Assembly: GCA_017515105.1 (NCBI GenBank)
Contig: JAFWHO010000001.1
Location: forward strand, 62,001-126,000
DNA length: 64,000 nucleotides
Source of the DNA: Candidatus Saccharimonadota bacterium
GTDB taxonomy: Bacteria > Patescibacteriota > Saccharimonadia > Saccharimonadales > Saccharimonadaceae
Reading direction: 5' to 3'
Part shown: piece after piece, positions 49,912 to 58,041 of the stretch
How positions within the stretch are numbered: position 1 is the first letter of the stretch
Layout: each line of letters starts with the position of its first letter
The notes under the pieces: model-generated
Databases searched by the model: none
Told to the model about the DNA's origin: nothing
The model's input: the letters and a program-made list of their open reading frames with translations, nothing else
Made by a program: the position numbers and the translations under genes

Positions 49912-49986
49912 TGGTAGGGCCGGATGGAATCGAACCATCATTGTATCCTTAGAGGGGATATGTCCTATCCGTTGAACGACGACCCC
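49912..49986 (-). tRNA. tRNA-Arg(TCT) with C33
   Basis: Acceptor GGGGTCG/CGGCCCT with G1-U72 wobble, anticodon stem TATCC/GGATA and loop CCTCTAA, so position 33 is C instead of the nearly universal U. All other arms are normal and CCA is encoded. Preceded by two tandem hairpin repeats. Confidence 0.82.
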
Positions 49987-50150
49987 AAACGAGTTTAATA
50001 ATTAAAACTTGTTTTAATTATTAAACGAGTGCAGGGAGGCGACGACCTTTGGTCGACGACCCCAAGTGAGTTAATAAAACAAAACTTGTTTTGTTTTATT
50101 AACGAACGCAGGGAGACGAAGGCTTTAGCCTACGACCCCAACATTGATAT
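49987..50150 (-). repeat. Two tandem covarying hairpin repeats upstream of tRNA-Arg(TCT)
   Basis: Two ~80-bp units between the promoter (TATAAT near 50150) and the tRNA. Each starts with TTGGGGTCGT, like the tRNA 5' end, has a small hairpin (CGACC/GGTCG at 50043-50055; AGGC/GCCT at 50120-50131), the word TCCCTGC, and a perfect 14-bp AT-rich stem closed by the same CAAG loop (49994-50025 and 50071-50102). The stem sequences differ between units but stay fully paired. Orientation is given as transcribed with the tRNA. Confidence 0.7.
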
Positions 50151-50156
50151 TATACA

Positions 50157-50906
50157 CTATTTCTCTGGTTTTCTCAACTTGTAGTAGATTGACGGCGCAA
50201 ATCTAATCGGCGCAAGCAACTTCTGCGCCTTATTTTCCATTTTGACCAAATTTTTCGTTCCAAAGATCTTCTTTAAGCCCTTGCTTCGGAAATTAGATAC
50301 CGACAACACTCTCTCGCGCTTAAACCCAACCTTATCAAAAATCTCTTCCACATATTTTGGATGATAATTATAAAATCCGTCCTTCGAAATCTCTTTATAA
50401 TTAGCCACTTTTTTATCAAACGGATTGACTTTACTCCTTCTAGTAATAAAGCGCACCATCTTCGGCAAAGTCCGCTTGTTCGCAACCTCAATAACTGCGA
50501 CTCCACCTGGCTTGAGCACCCTATAAAGTTCCGCCACGGCTTTGTCTAAATACTTCAAATGATGAGTCACTCTTATCATCATTAGACCATCCAACTCACC
50601 ATCTTTAAATGGTAACTTATAGATATCCCCCGCCTTAGTATCAATTTTGTCACCATAAATCTCTTTTGCCTGCTTCAACTCAGACTTAGAATAATCGAAA
50701 ATAATAACTTTACGCGCCCTCCTTAGATATTCATTGGCAAGCCTTCCGTATCCACCGCCAATATCCGCGAATTTTTCCATTCGCTTCGGTAACAATTTCC
50801 GTATCGCCATGCGGTCTGCCTGGTCTTCATACTCACGGTCAGCATCTTCCCAGAAGATTTTTTTGTAGTCATATCCGTTATAGTCAGAAACAATTTTTTC
50901 ACTCAT
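50157..50906 (-). CDS. SAM-dependent class I methyltransferase
   Basis: 249 aa. The Rossmann-like methyltransferase core has FADIGGGYGRLANEY (motif I, about 45-60), IIFDYSKSELKQAK (motif II), GDIYKLPFKDGELDGLMMI (motifs III-IV) and LYRVLKPGGVAVIEVANK (motif VI), the Methyltransf_11/UbiE pattern. The basic C-terminus has KYVEEIFDKVGFKRERVLSV. Substrate unknown; lipid, glycan or small molecule are all possible. An extended -10 (TGATATAAT) ends 7 nt before the ATG, so leaderless. Confidence 0.82.
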   Translation of the reverse strand: MSEKIVSDYNGYDYKKIFWEDADREYEDQADRMAIRKLLPKRMEKFADIGGGYGRLANEYLRRARKVIIFDYSKSELKQAKEIYGDKIDTKAGDIYKLPFKDGELDGLMMIRVTHHLKYLDKAVAELYRVLKPGGVAVIEVANKRTLPKMVRFITRRSKVNPFDKKVANYKEISKDGFYNYHPKYVEEIFDKVGFKRERVLSVSNFRSKGLKKIFGTKNLVKMENKAQKLLAPIRFAPSIYYKLRKPEK

Positions 50907-50924
50907 AATAGCAATTATATCACA

Positions 50925-52547
50925 CTATATTACTCTAGAGATCTCTTCGAGCGTCGTATCGCCACGAAGTACCGCAAGCACCCCTTTCTGTTCCAACGTC
51001 AACATTCCATTCTTCCTTGCCGTCTGTTCAATCGCATTCGTATTGATATCAGCCACATCTCCACGAATATACGCCTGAATATCATCTGACACAATTAGCT
51101 GCTCCATAATTATCGCGCGGCCATGGTAGCCAAATGGATCCTCATCGGTCACCACCGGTTCGTAAAGCGTAATATTATCCAGATCCACTCCCTCAAGCTT
51201 CTCGCGTGGCACACCATCAAGCACCTCACGAATATACTTCGCTTCCGCCTCGGTCGCTGGTCTCGCTTTCTTTGAATCGGCTAGTTTTCTCACCAGTCTC
51301 TGTGCCATAATCAAACGAATAGATGATGAGAAAATCGGGTTCACGCCGATGAGGTCGATCATTCTCGAAAACGCTGCACTGGTGGAATTCGCGTGAAAAG
51401 ATGACAGCACCAAATGACCGGTAATCGAAGCCTGAATCGCCGTCTTCGCCGTGTCAGCATCACGAATCTCGCCCACCATCACTACGTCCGGGTCCAAACG
51501 AAGCACTGAGCGAAGCCCTTCAGCAAATGATCCCCCATCAGTCGTATTGATCGGAATTTGCGAAATACCCGTAATCCCATATTCAATCGGGTCCTCAAGC
51601 GTAATAATCTTGCGGTCCGAAGTATTAAGAGCATTGATCATCGAGTACAAAGTCGTAGATTTACCCGAACCGGTCGGGCCTACCATCAGAACCAAACCAC
51701 GCGGATGCGAAATTACTTCATTGATTTCGCTACGCTCTTCATCGGAAAGTCCAAGCAGATCCAAGTTCAACAAAGATTCGTCAAAATTAAATAGCCTCAA
51801 AACCGCATCCTGCCCATACATCGTCGGGATCGTCTCCACGCGAATGTTTAACATATGTGTAACGCCATCTCTATGAATTTCCTTTTGCATATGCCCAGAC
51901 TGGGGCTTATTGGAAGCCACAGACACATTTGCCCGCGACGACAATTCCCCCATAAAAATCCGATATTTATCCTTGTCAATGTTTGCCACTGGATGAAGCA
52001 AACCATCCACCCTCATGCGGATCCGAATCTCAGTACGCATATTTTCAATATGGATATCACTCGCTCCCAACTTGTCCGCCTGATCAATCAAGAAATCAAA
52101 TACCTTTTCCGTCGATACCTGCGCCAATGTCTGCGACACGCTCGCAATTGTTTCCGAATCACCTTCACCTGCAATTTTAATATCGTCATAATGCACCACT
52201 CTAGGCGGATCATATCTCAGCATAAAAACTTTGTAGGCCGATCCCGAAATCAAGAAAAAATCCACCCTCTCACCTTCATCGTTATAGGACCGCTTCATTT
52301 GCTCAATCACCGTCCTCGGTGTCTGACTCGTCACCATAAATTGATAGTGCTCTTCACCACCACCTTTTTGCAAAGGAATCATATAATTCTTGTGCATTTC
52401 TTCAACGGTCAACAAATCAGGAACCAACTGAATCTCATTTTCAAATGGTCGCGTATCAAGATAAGGCAAACCGAGTATTCGCGCCCTACCCAACGTCGCC
52501 TGTTCTTCGTTATCGCGACGCCTCTGCTGAACTTCTCTTTCGTCCAT
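50925..52547 (-). CDS. PilB/GspE-family assembly ATPase
   Basis: 540 aa, starting at 52547 (MDEREVQQ) because TGGTATAAT ends 6 nt upstream. Domains: N-terminal region (1-150), N2 domain with ASDIHIENMRTEIRIRMRVD, then the secretion ATPase core with Walker A GPTGSGKST (about 288), ITLEDPIEYGI (Asp box), Walker B GEIRDADTAKTAI and the His box TGHLVLSSFHANS. It powers type IV pilus extension or competence pseudopilus assembly; the pilin operon at 34.7-37.9 kb is the likely partner. The tetracysteine zinc motif common in PilB is not visible. Confidence 0.88.
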   Translation of the reverse strand: MDEREVQQRRRDNEEQATLGRARILGLPYLDTRPFENEIQLVPDLLTVEEMHKNYMIPLQKGGGEEHYQFMVTSQTPRTVIEQMKRSYNDEGERVDFFLISGSAYKVFMLRYDPPRVVHYDDIKIAGEGDSETIASVSQTLAQVSTEKVFDFLIDQADKLGASDIHIENMRTEIRIRMRVDGLLHPVANIDKDKYRIFMGELSSRANVSVASNKPQSGHMQKEIHRDGVTHMLNIRVETIPTMYGQDAVLRLFNFDESLLNLDLLGLSDEERSEINEVISHPRGLVLMVGPTGSGKSTTLYSMINALNTSDRKIITLEDPIEYGITGISQIPINTTDGGSFAEGLRSVLRLDPDVVMVGEIRDADTAKTAIQASITGHLVLSSFHANSTSAAFSRMIDLIGVNPIFSSSIRLIMAQRLVRKLADSKKARPATEAEAKYIREVLDGVPREKLEGVDLDNITLYEPVVTDEDPFGYHGRAIIMEQLIVSDDIQAYIRGDVADINTNAIEQTARKNGMLTLEQKGVLAVLRGDTTLEEISRVI

Positions 52548-52603
52548 GGCTAAATTATACCATAAACACAATAATTCTTAAACGCAGTAATCAACTATAA
52601 TTA

Positions 52604-54271
52604 TCATTTCATGCTTTTAATAAATTCCATAAAAAGCGGATGCGGATTAAGCGGCCTGGATTTAAACTCCGGATGAGCCTGCGTTGCCGCAAAGAATTTA
52701 CAACCCGGCGCTTCGATAAATTCCACCAACTTTCCATTTGGCGAAGTTCCAACTACCTGAAGTCCGCCCTTCTCAATTTCTGGCAAAAACTTTTGATTCA
52801 CTTCATAACGATGACGATGACGCTCAACCACTTCCACGTTACCATCGTCCATAATTTCTGTCCCATACGCATACTCACCTTTATCCATTGCCTTCTTGTA
52901 ATACTTCGCAACCTTCGATTTTGGCGCAAGCACTGCCGTATAGTCACCAAGACGCATCGTCCCACCGGTAGATTCTTTACCTTTTTGCCCCTCCATAATA
53001 TAAATCACATTATTCTTATCATCTTCACTTGCGCCAAACTCTTCTGAATTTGCCCCCTTCACGCCACCTTTTCTGGCTGCCGCAATACAAGCTACCTGCA
53101 TCCCAAGGCAAAGCCCAAGATAAGGGATGTTATGGCTTAAAGCATATTCAGCCGCTTTAATTTTTCCTTCTACGCCTCTCGCCCCGAAACCACCGGGAAC
53201 TACAATCCCATCACATTCCTTCAAAAGTTTCTTGGCTTCCGAATTTGGCTGTGTTTTATCCTCAAGCTCTTCCGCATTGATCCATCTAAGATCCAAATTC
53301 ACCCCATTCCACGCCGAAGCCGCCTTAAGCGCCTCAGTCACGCACATGTAAGTATCATCGTTCCCAACGTACTTTGCCACCAAACCAACCTTCACTGTCT
53401 TCGTACATTCCTTAGCACGTCTTCGTGAAAACTCTTTCCATCGCTTCATGTCAGGTTCTTTATCATTGCCCACAAAATCATTCAAAATTTCGAGCACGCC
53501 AGACTTCAACACGTTAAATGGAACATCATAAACACTATTAATATCAGGTAGATTCACTACAGCATCCGACGAAATTCCCGAAAAAGCCGCAATCTTTTCA
53601 CAAATCGCTCTTGGCGCCGGGTTCTCCGTCCTCACACAAACCACGTCCGGAATAATCCCAAACCCACGCAAATCCTTTAGAGCATTCTGCGCCGGCTTAG
53701 TTTTTAATTCTTTTGAAGTATGGATAAATGGCACATACACCACGCTTACATACAAACAATTTCTTCGCCCCACTTTATTCGCAAACAAACGAATCGCCTC
53801 CACAAAAGGAAGTCCCTCATAATCACCAATCGTCCCGCCGATTTCTACAATATGAATATCAGAATCAGCCGAAGCTTTCTCAATTTTCTCACAAACGAGT
53901 CCCGTAAAATGTGGCACGAGTTGCACAGTCTTACCATGGAAACCGCCAGCCCGCTCACGCTCAATTAGTTCCTTATAAATTGAGCCCGAGAGCGTAATCG
54001 AATACTTACTTGTCTCAAAATCCAAAAACCTTTCATAATGACCAAGATCAAGATCCGTTTCTACACCATCATGTGTCACATAGCATTCGCCATGCTCCAC
54101 TGGATTAAGAAGACCTGCATCCACGTTTAGATACGGATCACATTTTTGCATTGTAACTTTATAACCTTTTGATTTCAAAATCGCACCGATCGACGCCGCC
54201 GTAATTCCCTTACCGACGCCAGATAATACACCACCAGTAACAAATATATATTTACACTTTTTATTTTTCAT
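52604..54271 (-). CDS. pyrG: CTP synthase
   Basis: 555 aa. Converts UTP to CTP with ATP and glutamine. The N-terminal amidoligase domain begins IFVTGGVLSGVGKGITAAS and has EIGGTIGDYEGLPFVEAIR; the C-terminal glutamine amidotransferase has the nucleophile elbow LGLCLGM (C388) and HPEF near the end. Full length. AGGAGG lies before the ATG, with AT-rich sequence upstream. A monocistronic gene between the pilus ATPase and tRNA-Ser. Confidence 0.97.
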   Translation of the reverse strand: MKNKKCKYIFVTGGVLSGVGKGITAASIGAILKSKGYKVTMQKCDPYLNVDAGLLNPVEHGECYVTHDGVETDLDLGHYERFLDFETSKYSITLSGSIYKELIERERAGGFHGKTVQLVPHFTGLVCEKIEKASADSDIHIVEIGGTIGDYEGLPFVEAIRLFANKVGRRNCLYVSVVYVPFIHTSKELKTKPAQNALKDLRGFGIIPDVVCVRTENPAPRAICEKIAAFSGISSDAVVNLPDINSVYDVPFNVLKSGVLEILNDFVGNDKEPDMKRWKEFSRRRAKECTKTVKVGLVAKYVGNDDTYMCVTEALKAASAWNGVNLDLRWINAEELEDKTQPNSEAKKLLKECDGIVVPGGFGARGVEGKIKAAEYALSHNIPYLGLCLGMQVACIAAARKGGVKGANSEEFGASEDDKNNVIYIMEGQKGKESTGGTMRLGDYTAVLAPKSKVAKYYKKAMDKGEYAYGTEIMDDGNVEVVERHRHRYEVNQKFLPEIEKGGLQVVGTSPNGKLVEFIEAPGCKFFAATQAHPEFKSRPLNPHPLFMEFIKSMK

Positions 54272-54365
54272 TCTATGGGCACCTCCTTACCCACCAAATT
54301 AAAATTGACCTTCTTTACTACCATTTTAGCATAATTAATAATAAATCAAATAAAAAATATAAAAA

Positions 54366-54390
54366 AGGACAGGATTAAAAATCCTAGTCG
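54366..54390 (-). terminator. Terminator downstream of the tRNA-Ser transcript
   Basis: GACtAGGATT / AATCCTgTC hairpin then CTTTTTT on the minus strand, at the far end of the junction RNA below. Confidence 0.6.
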
Positions 54391-54412
54391 ATTCAAGCGC
54401 CCAAATCAAAAT

Positions 54413-54529
54413 CAAGTAGCAGAACCTACGGTTCTCAGCATACTTCAGAAGCAATAAAAATATGAGAGCAAGCTCTCAATTTTTATGCTTCTTTAGTCTG
54501 CTAGAAAAGCTTCGCTTTTCTGCTACTTG
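54413..54529 (-). ncRNA. Candidate four-way-junction RNA downstream of tRNA-Ser
   Basis: A closing stem CAAGTAGC (54522-54529 read on minus) / GCTACTTG (54413-54420) encloses three hairpins in order: AGAAAAGC..GCTTTTCT (54503-54521), a ~20-bp AGAAGCA..TGCTTCT stem with an inner GAGAGC/GCTCTC (54447-54492), and AGAACC-GTA-GGTTCT (54421-54435). The GAACCGTAGGTTC hairpin also occurs at 38514. No reading frame. It lies between tRNA-Ser and a terminator on the same strand. Confidence 0.55.
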
Positions 54530-54538
54530 TCATAGACT

Positions 54539-54624
54539 TGGCGGAAAGGACAGGATTCGAACCTGCGGACGTTTCCGTCTCTGGTTTTCAAGACCAGTGC
54601 CTTCAACCACTCGGCCACCTTTCC
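54539..54624 (-). tRNA. tRNA-Ser(TGA)
   Basis: Acceptor GGAAAGG/CCTTTCC, discriminator G, long variable arm (GACGGAAACGTC), anticodon loop CTTGAAA, CCA encoded. Confidence 0.95.
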
Positions 54625-54670
54625 ATCGCCTATTATAACATATTTTTCGAAAATGTGGTATAATACCTCT

Positions 54671-54775
54671 ATGGCAAGAAAAATCAAATTACGACCGATT
54701 TCTAAACAGAATCGCAATAATAATCACAAACACAGCGATAAGCGCAAACATCCGCGCCTTAAGAATGGTCTTTAA
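54671..54775 (+). CDS. 34-residue very basic small protein
   Basis: MARKIKLRPISKQNRNNN then HKHSDKRKHPRLKNGL. About one third Lys/Arg/His. TGGTATAAT ends 6 nt before the ATG (leaderless) and a terminator follows 8 nt after the stop, so it is a real transcription unit. The composition suggests an RNA- or ribosome-binding peptide like the smallest ribosomal proteins, but no family is recognised. Confidence 0.55.
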   Translation: MARKIKLRPISKQNRNNNHKHSDKRKHPRLKNGL

Positions 54776-54783
54776 GAAAAATA

Positions 54784-54809
54784 AACCCGCTCTCGCGGGA
54801 TTATTTTTT
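54784..54809 (+). terminator. Terminator of the 54671 small gene
   Basis: AAACCCGC / GCGGGATT hairpin then ATTTTTTG. Confidence 0.8.
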
Positions 54810-54822
54810 GCCATATCTAAGT

Positions 54823-55524
54823 TTATTCAGCGTTCGTGTATACATTTGTTACATCATCAAGATCGTCAACCGCACTAAGTAACTTCTCCAATTTTTCTGC
54901 ACTCTCACCTTCCACCGGTACATACGAAGTCGGCACGTATTGAAGCTCTGCCGATGTCACCGTAAGACCACCATCAACCACAGCTTGCCTTACTTTCATT
55001 AAATCCGAAGCGTCTGTATAAATCACAGTCCCCTCGTCTTCATCTACTACGTCCTCAGCTCCCGCATCAAGCGCCACCATCATCGCGTCATCACCTTTTT
55101 CAGAAACTTCAATCACACCTTTACGCTTAAACTGAAACATCACGCTCCCAGACTCAGCCATACGCCCGCCGTTTTTATCCAAAGTGTGGCGCACCTCCGG
55201 CAAAGTCCTATTCTTATTATCCGTAGCAACTTCAATTACGATCCCCACACCACCAGGCCCGTAAGCCTCGTAAACTTCCTCAATCAAAGCCGTCGCCGAC
55301 TTATCCGCTACTCTCGCGATCGCGCGCTCAATATTCGCCTTTGGCATGTTTGCAAGCCGCGCCTTTTCAAGGACCATTGCAAGACTCGGGTTCATTGCCG
55401 GATCAGTTCCCTGACGTGCCGCAATCGCAATCTGATTCCCAATTTTAGTAAAAAGCGCACCGCGTTTCGCGTCTACGACCGCTTTTTGTCTTTTAGTCGT
55501 TGCCCATTTACTATGTCCAGACAT
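54823..55524 (-). CDS. YebC/PmpR-family protein
   Basis: 233 aa. Starts MSGHSKWATTKRQKAVVDAK, the family signature, and has NPSLAMVLEKARLANMPKAN, YEAYGPGGVGIVIEVATDN and DEGTVIYTDASDLMKVRQA. The family acts in relieving ribosome stalls on proline runs and in some cases as DNA-binding regulators. GGGAG lies before the ATG; the gene follows comEC by 12 bp and is probably in its operon. Normal length. Confidence 0.95.
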   Translation of the reverse strand: MSGHSKWATTKRQKAVVDAKRGALFTKIGNQIAIAARQGTDPAMNPSLAMVLEKARLANMPKANIERAIARVADKSATALIEEVYEAYGPGGVGIVIEVATDNKNRTLPEVRHTLDKNGGRMAESGSVMFQFKRKGVIEVSEKGDDAMMVALDAGAEDVVDEDEGTVIYTDASDLMKVRQAVVDGGLTVTSAELQYVPTSYVPVEGESAEKLEKLLSAVDDLDDVTNVYTNAE

Positions 55525-55536
55525 ATTTTTCTCCCA

Positions 55537-57000
55537 TCAAAATTTATAATCAACTTCTCTTAATTCTACCACCTTTCTCTTAATTAGTCCAATCAAAGGT
55601 ACCGTCAGGATTACAACATAAATCAAAAACACCTGCCATTTGTAAGTCGGAATCTCCACCAAAAACTGCCTCATCCCGCCAAACCAATTCACTACCGCGA
55701 TATGAAAATCAAGCAGCATTTTAGCGCACCACGACACCACCACTTCTACGCCAGGGATCCCAGCCACCACTCCCGTCATAAAAACTAGCCCCATCGCATA
55801 CGGCAAAGTCGGCAGTATCAACAGATTCGCCACCACCGATATTAGGGACACTGCACCATAATAATACAAAGTCAGCGGCAAAGTCATCAAAGTAGCAGAA
55901 GCAGTTACGATCACCATTTCACCGACAAATCCCGGCTTCTTTAGACCATAAAATAACTTCCGCATTTTCGGCCCCAGCATCATTATTCCCGCATAGCTTG
56001 CAAACGAAAGCAGCCACGACAGATTCGTTAAATACATTGGCTCAATCACAAGCGTAAAAGCCATCGTAATTAAAATTAGTCGCCAAGGCGCCATTTTCCT
56101 GCCAAAATACCAAATCACGAGCGTTAATATCGTCATCACTCCAGCCCTGAGGATCGATGGAGTCCACCCCACCATGCACATAAAAAACACCACAAATAGC
56201 ACCGAAAACAAAAGCCCAGCAAATCTTGACGCCCTCCCAAAAATCTTCCTCGCCACCCCCACCAAAATCGCCAAATGTGCCCCACTCGCCACCACAATAT
56301 GTACAAGCCCCACCGTCCTTAGATTTTCATTCAGATCATCCTGAAGCCCCGTCCTCATTCCAAGTAAATACGACAAACCGAGCGAAACTTCCGGCTCCGG
56401 CAGAAGCCCCCGTATCCTCCCCGCAAACCAATTTCGGACTTTAAGTACCAAGTCCCCCGGCTCCGGTCTTTCCCATTTAATAAGTTTCGGCCTGTACATA
56501 TACCCAACATACACACCAAACCCATTAGACATTTTCCCCTCAAGCTCTACTTTATCACCTCGCCCCAACTCTTCATTTTTGTTTAGCGACACATACAAAT
56601 TTCCCTTGAGCTCCACTTCTCCAATTCTTAATTCCCTGAGTTTGCATTTCGTCACCGTTTCATCCGTTTCCGGATCACCGTCCACCACGCCCATGACCAC
56701 CACATCTTTGTCGACAAGCCCTCTCATATTATTCTCGCCCATTAGCTCCCCCGCAATCCTAAAAAACACCAGAATCATCCCAGCAATAAAAGCCACCACC
56801 ACGAGCATCAACTTTGGCCTCAAATATGCCAGCACCAGAAGCGCCACTACCACACCAATCCACACCGGCGACGCAAAATAATTAACCCGAAAAACTATCC
56901 CAATGATAGCGCCGACAATTACACCCACGGAAAAAGCCACCACCATATAAGACTGGTGCACACTGCGAAATAAAACCCCAAACTTTTTCATACCAGCCAT
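55537..57000 (-). CDS. comEC: ComEC/Rec2 DNA-uptake channel without nuclease domain
   Basis: 487 aa. N-terminal membrane helices, an OB-like segment (GDPETDETVTKCKLRELRIG, YVSLNKNEELGRGDKVELEG), then the competence domain with GLSYLLGMRTGLQDDLNENL, the conserved HIVVASGAHLAILV (usually HLLAISGLH) and SWLLSFASYAGIMML. It imports single-stranded DNA through the membrane. The usual C-terminal metallo-beta-lactamase domain is missing: the protein ends after the last membrane helix, at less than two thirds of the typical size. First gene before yebC. Confidence 0.87.
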   Translation of the reverse strand: MAGMKKFGVLFRSVHQSYMVVAFSVGVIVGAIIGIVFRVNYFASPVWIGVVVALLVLAYLRPKLMLVVVAFIAGMILVFFRIAGELMGENNMRGLVDKDVVVMGVVDGDPETDETVTKCKLRELRIGEVELKGNLYVSLNKNEELGRGDKVELEGKMSNGFGVYVGYMYRPKLIKWERPEPGDLVLKVRNWFAGRIRGLLPEPEVSLGLSYLLGMRTGLQDDLNENLRTVGLVHIVVASGAHLAILVGVARKIFGRASRFAGLLFSVLFVVFFMCMVGWTPSILRAGVMTILTLVIWYFGRKMAPWRLILITMAFTLVIEPMYLTNLSWLLSFASYAGIMMLGPKMRKLFYGLKKPGFVGEMVIVTASATLMTLPLTLYYYGAVSLISVVANLLILPTLPYAMGLVFMTGVVAGIPGVEVVVSWCAKMLLDFHIAVVNWFGGMRQFLVEIPTYKWQVFLIYVVILTVPLIGLIKRKVVELREVDYKF

Positions 57001-57067
57001 TTATCACACGCAGCAAAATAATACAACCACCACAAATCGCTTACGGTTTTAACCAACCCCACAAAGT

Positions 57068-57076
57068 GTTATAATA
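57068..57076 (+). promoter_or_regulatory. Extended -10 (TGTTATAAT) of tRNA-Arg(TCG)
   Basis: TGTTATAAT ends 8 nt before the mature tRNA 5' end. Confidence 0.6.
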
Positions 57077-57084
57077 TAAAAAGT

Positions 57085-57161
57085 GCACCGGTAGCTCAGT
57101 GGATTAGAGCATCTGTCTTCGGAACAGAGGGTCGTGGGTTCGAGTCCCTCCCGGTGTACCA
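57085..57161 (+). tRNA. tRNA-Arg(TCG)
   Basis: Acceptor GCACCGG/CCGGTGT (G1-U72 wobble as in the other two arginine tRNAs here), anticodon loop CTTCGGA, CCA encoded. Confidence 0.93.
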
Positions 57162-57166
57162 TTTTT

Positions 57167-57883
57167 TTATTTAGCGCTAAAGAAACTCGAAATATCAAAT
57201 CCTGTCGGCATCGGCAACGTAATCATATATATTATTGCAAAAACCAAAATACACACCGAGAAGATGAGTATCATCTTGCGACTATGATAATCTTTAATCA
57301 CCCCAACTATGCCAAGTAAAAACAATACAAGCGAATAAAACACCGAAACCAATCTATACGAATCGCCCCGCAGGTTGTCCTGTTTCCCTTCCTCCATAGC
57401 CTGCTGTGATTCTTCTGATAATTTTTTTGCACTTTCAAAATAACTGCTCGCAAATTCTTCATTCTCAAACGGAGAAGCCCCAGCCTTCCCCCCGCCATTA
57501 TCAATAGCCTCCAAAAGTTTCGACGAGCAACCATTGTGTTTAATTTTATCAATCTTAGTTTCAATTACCTTCGCCTCTTCCGGGTCACCTTTTTCCTTGG
57601 CAACTTCCATATCGATTTGCAAATCCAAAATCGTATTCCAAGTAAACAAATCTGATATATACACCTGCGTCGCTACGCTATACTCAGCATTCGCTTCGGC
57701 TGCCAAATTATTGCTTTTAGTAAAGTTTATCGCCTGGATTCCACTATGTAGTGACCCAATCCAACCAGCCCATGCCACAAGGAGCGTCGTCACGCCAAGA
57801 AGCACCGCAACCGAAACTTCCATTTTCTTTTCCTTAAGAAATTTTTTTACTTTTCCTAACTTCTCTTTAATCTTAATTCCCAT
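57167..57883 (-). CDS. Membrane protein with central coiled coil
   Basis: 238 aa, not recognised. A basic start (KIKEKLGKVKKFLKEKKME), membrane segment 1 (VSVAVLLGVTTLLVAWAGWI), a long helical middle (about 55-165) with EAKVIETKIDKIKHNGC and KKLSEESQQAMEEGKQD, then two membrane segments (VFYSLVLFLLGIVGVI, MILIFSVCILVFAIIYMIT). The layout resembles small DUF4337-like proteins. It ends 5 bp from the convergent tRNA-Arg gene. Function unknown. Confidence 0.62.
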   Translation of the reverse strand: MGIKIKEKLGKVKKFLKEKKMEVSVAVLLGVTTLLVAWAGWIGSLHSGIQAINFTKSNNLAAEANAEYSVATQVYISDLFTWNTILDLQIDMEVAKEKGDPEEAKVIETKIDKIKHNGCSSKLLEAIDNGGGKAGASPFENEEFASSYFESAKKLSEESQQAMEEGKQDNLRGDSYRLVSVFYSLVLFLLGIVGVIKDYHSRKMILIFSVCILVFAIIYMITLPMPTGFDISSFFSAK

Positions 57884-58041
57884 CTCTTTTTTCCTCTTCC
57901 TTTATTATAACAAATCAAAACCAGCCGCGTCAAAATTTTTATGCTCTTCATACATAAAAACCCTTGCGCTTTTATTTTTTTCGTATATAATAACAGTTAG
58001 AGTAAAGAGTCAGCTGGCTAATATAAACACAATAAACAAAT

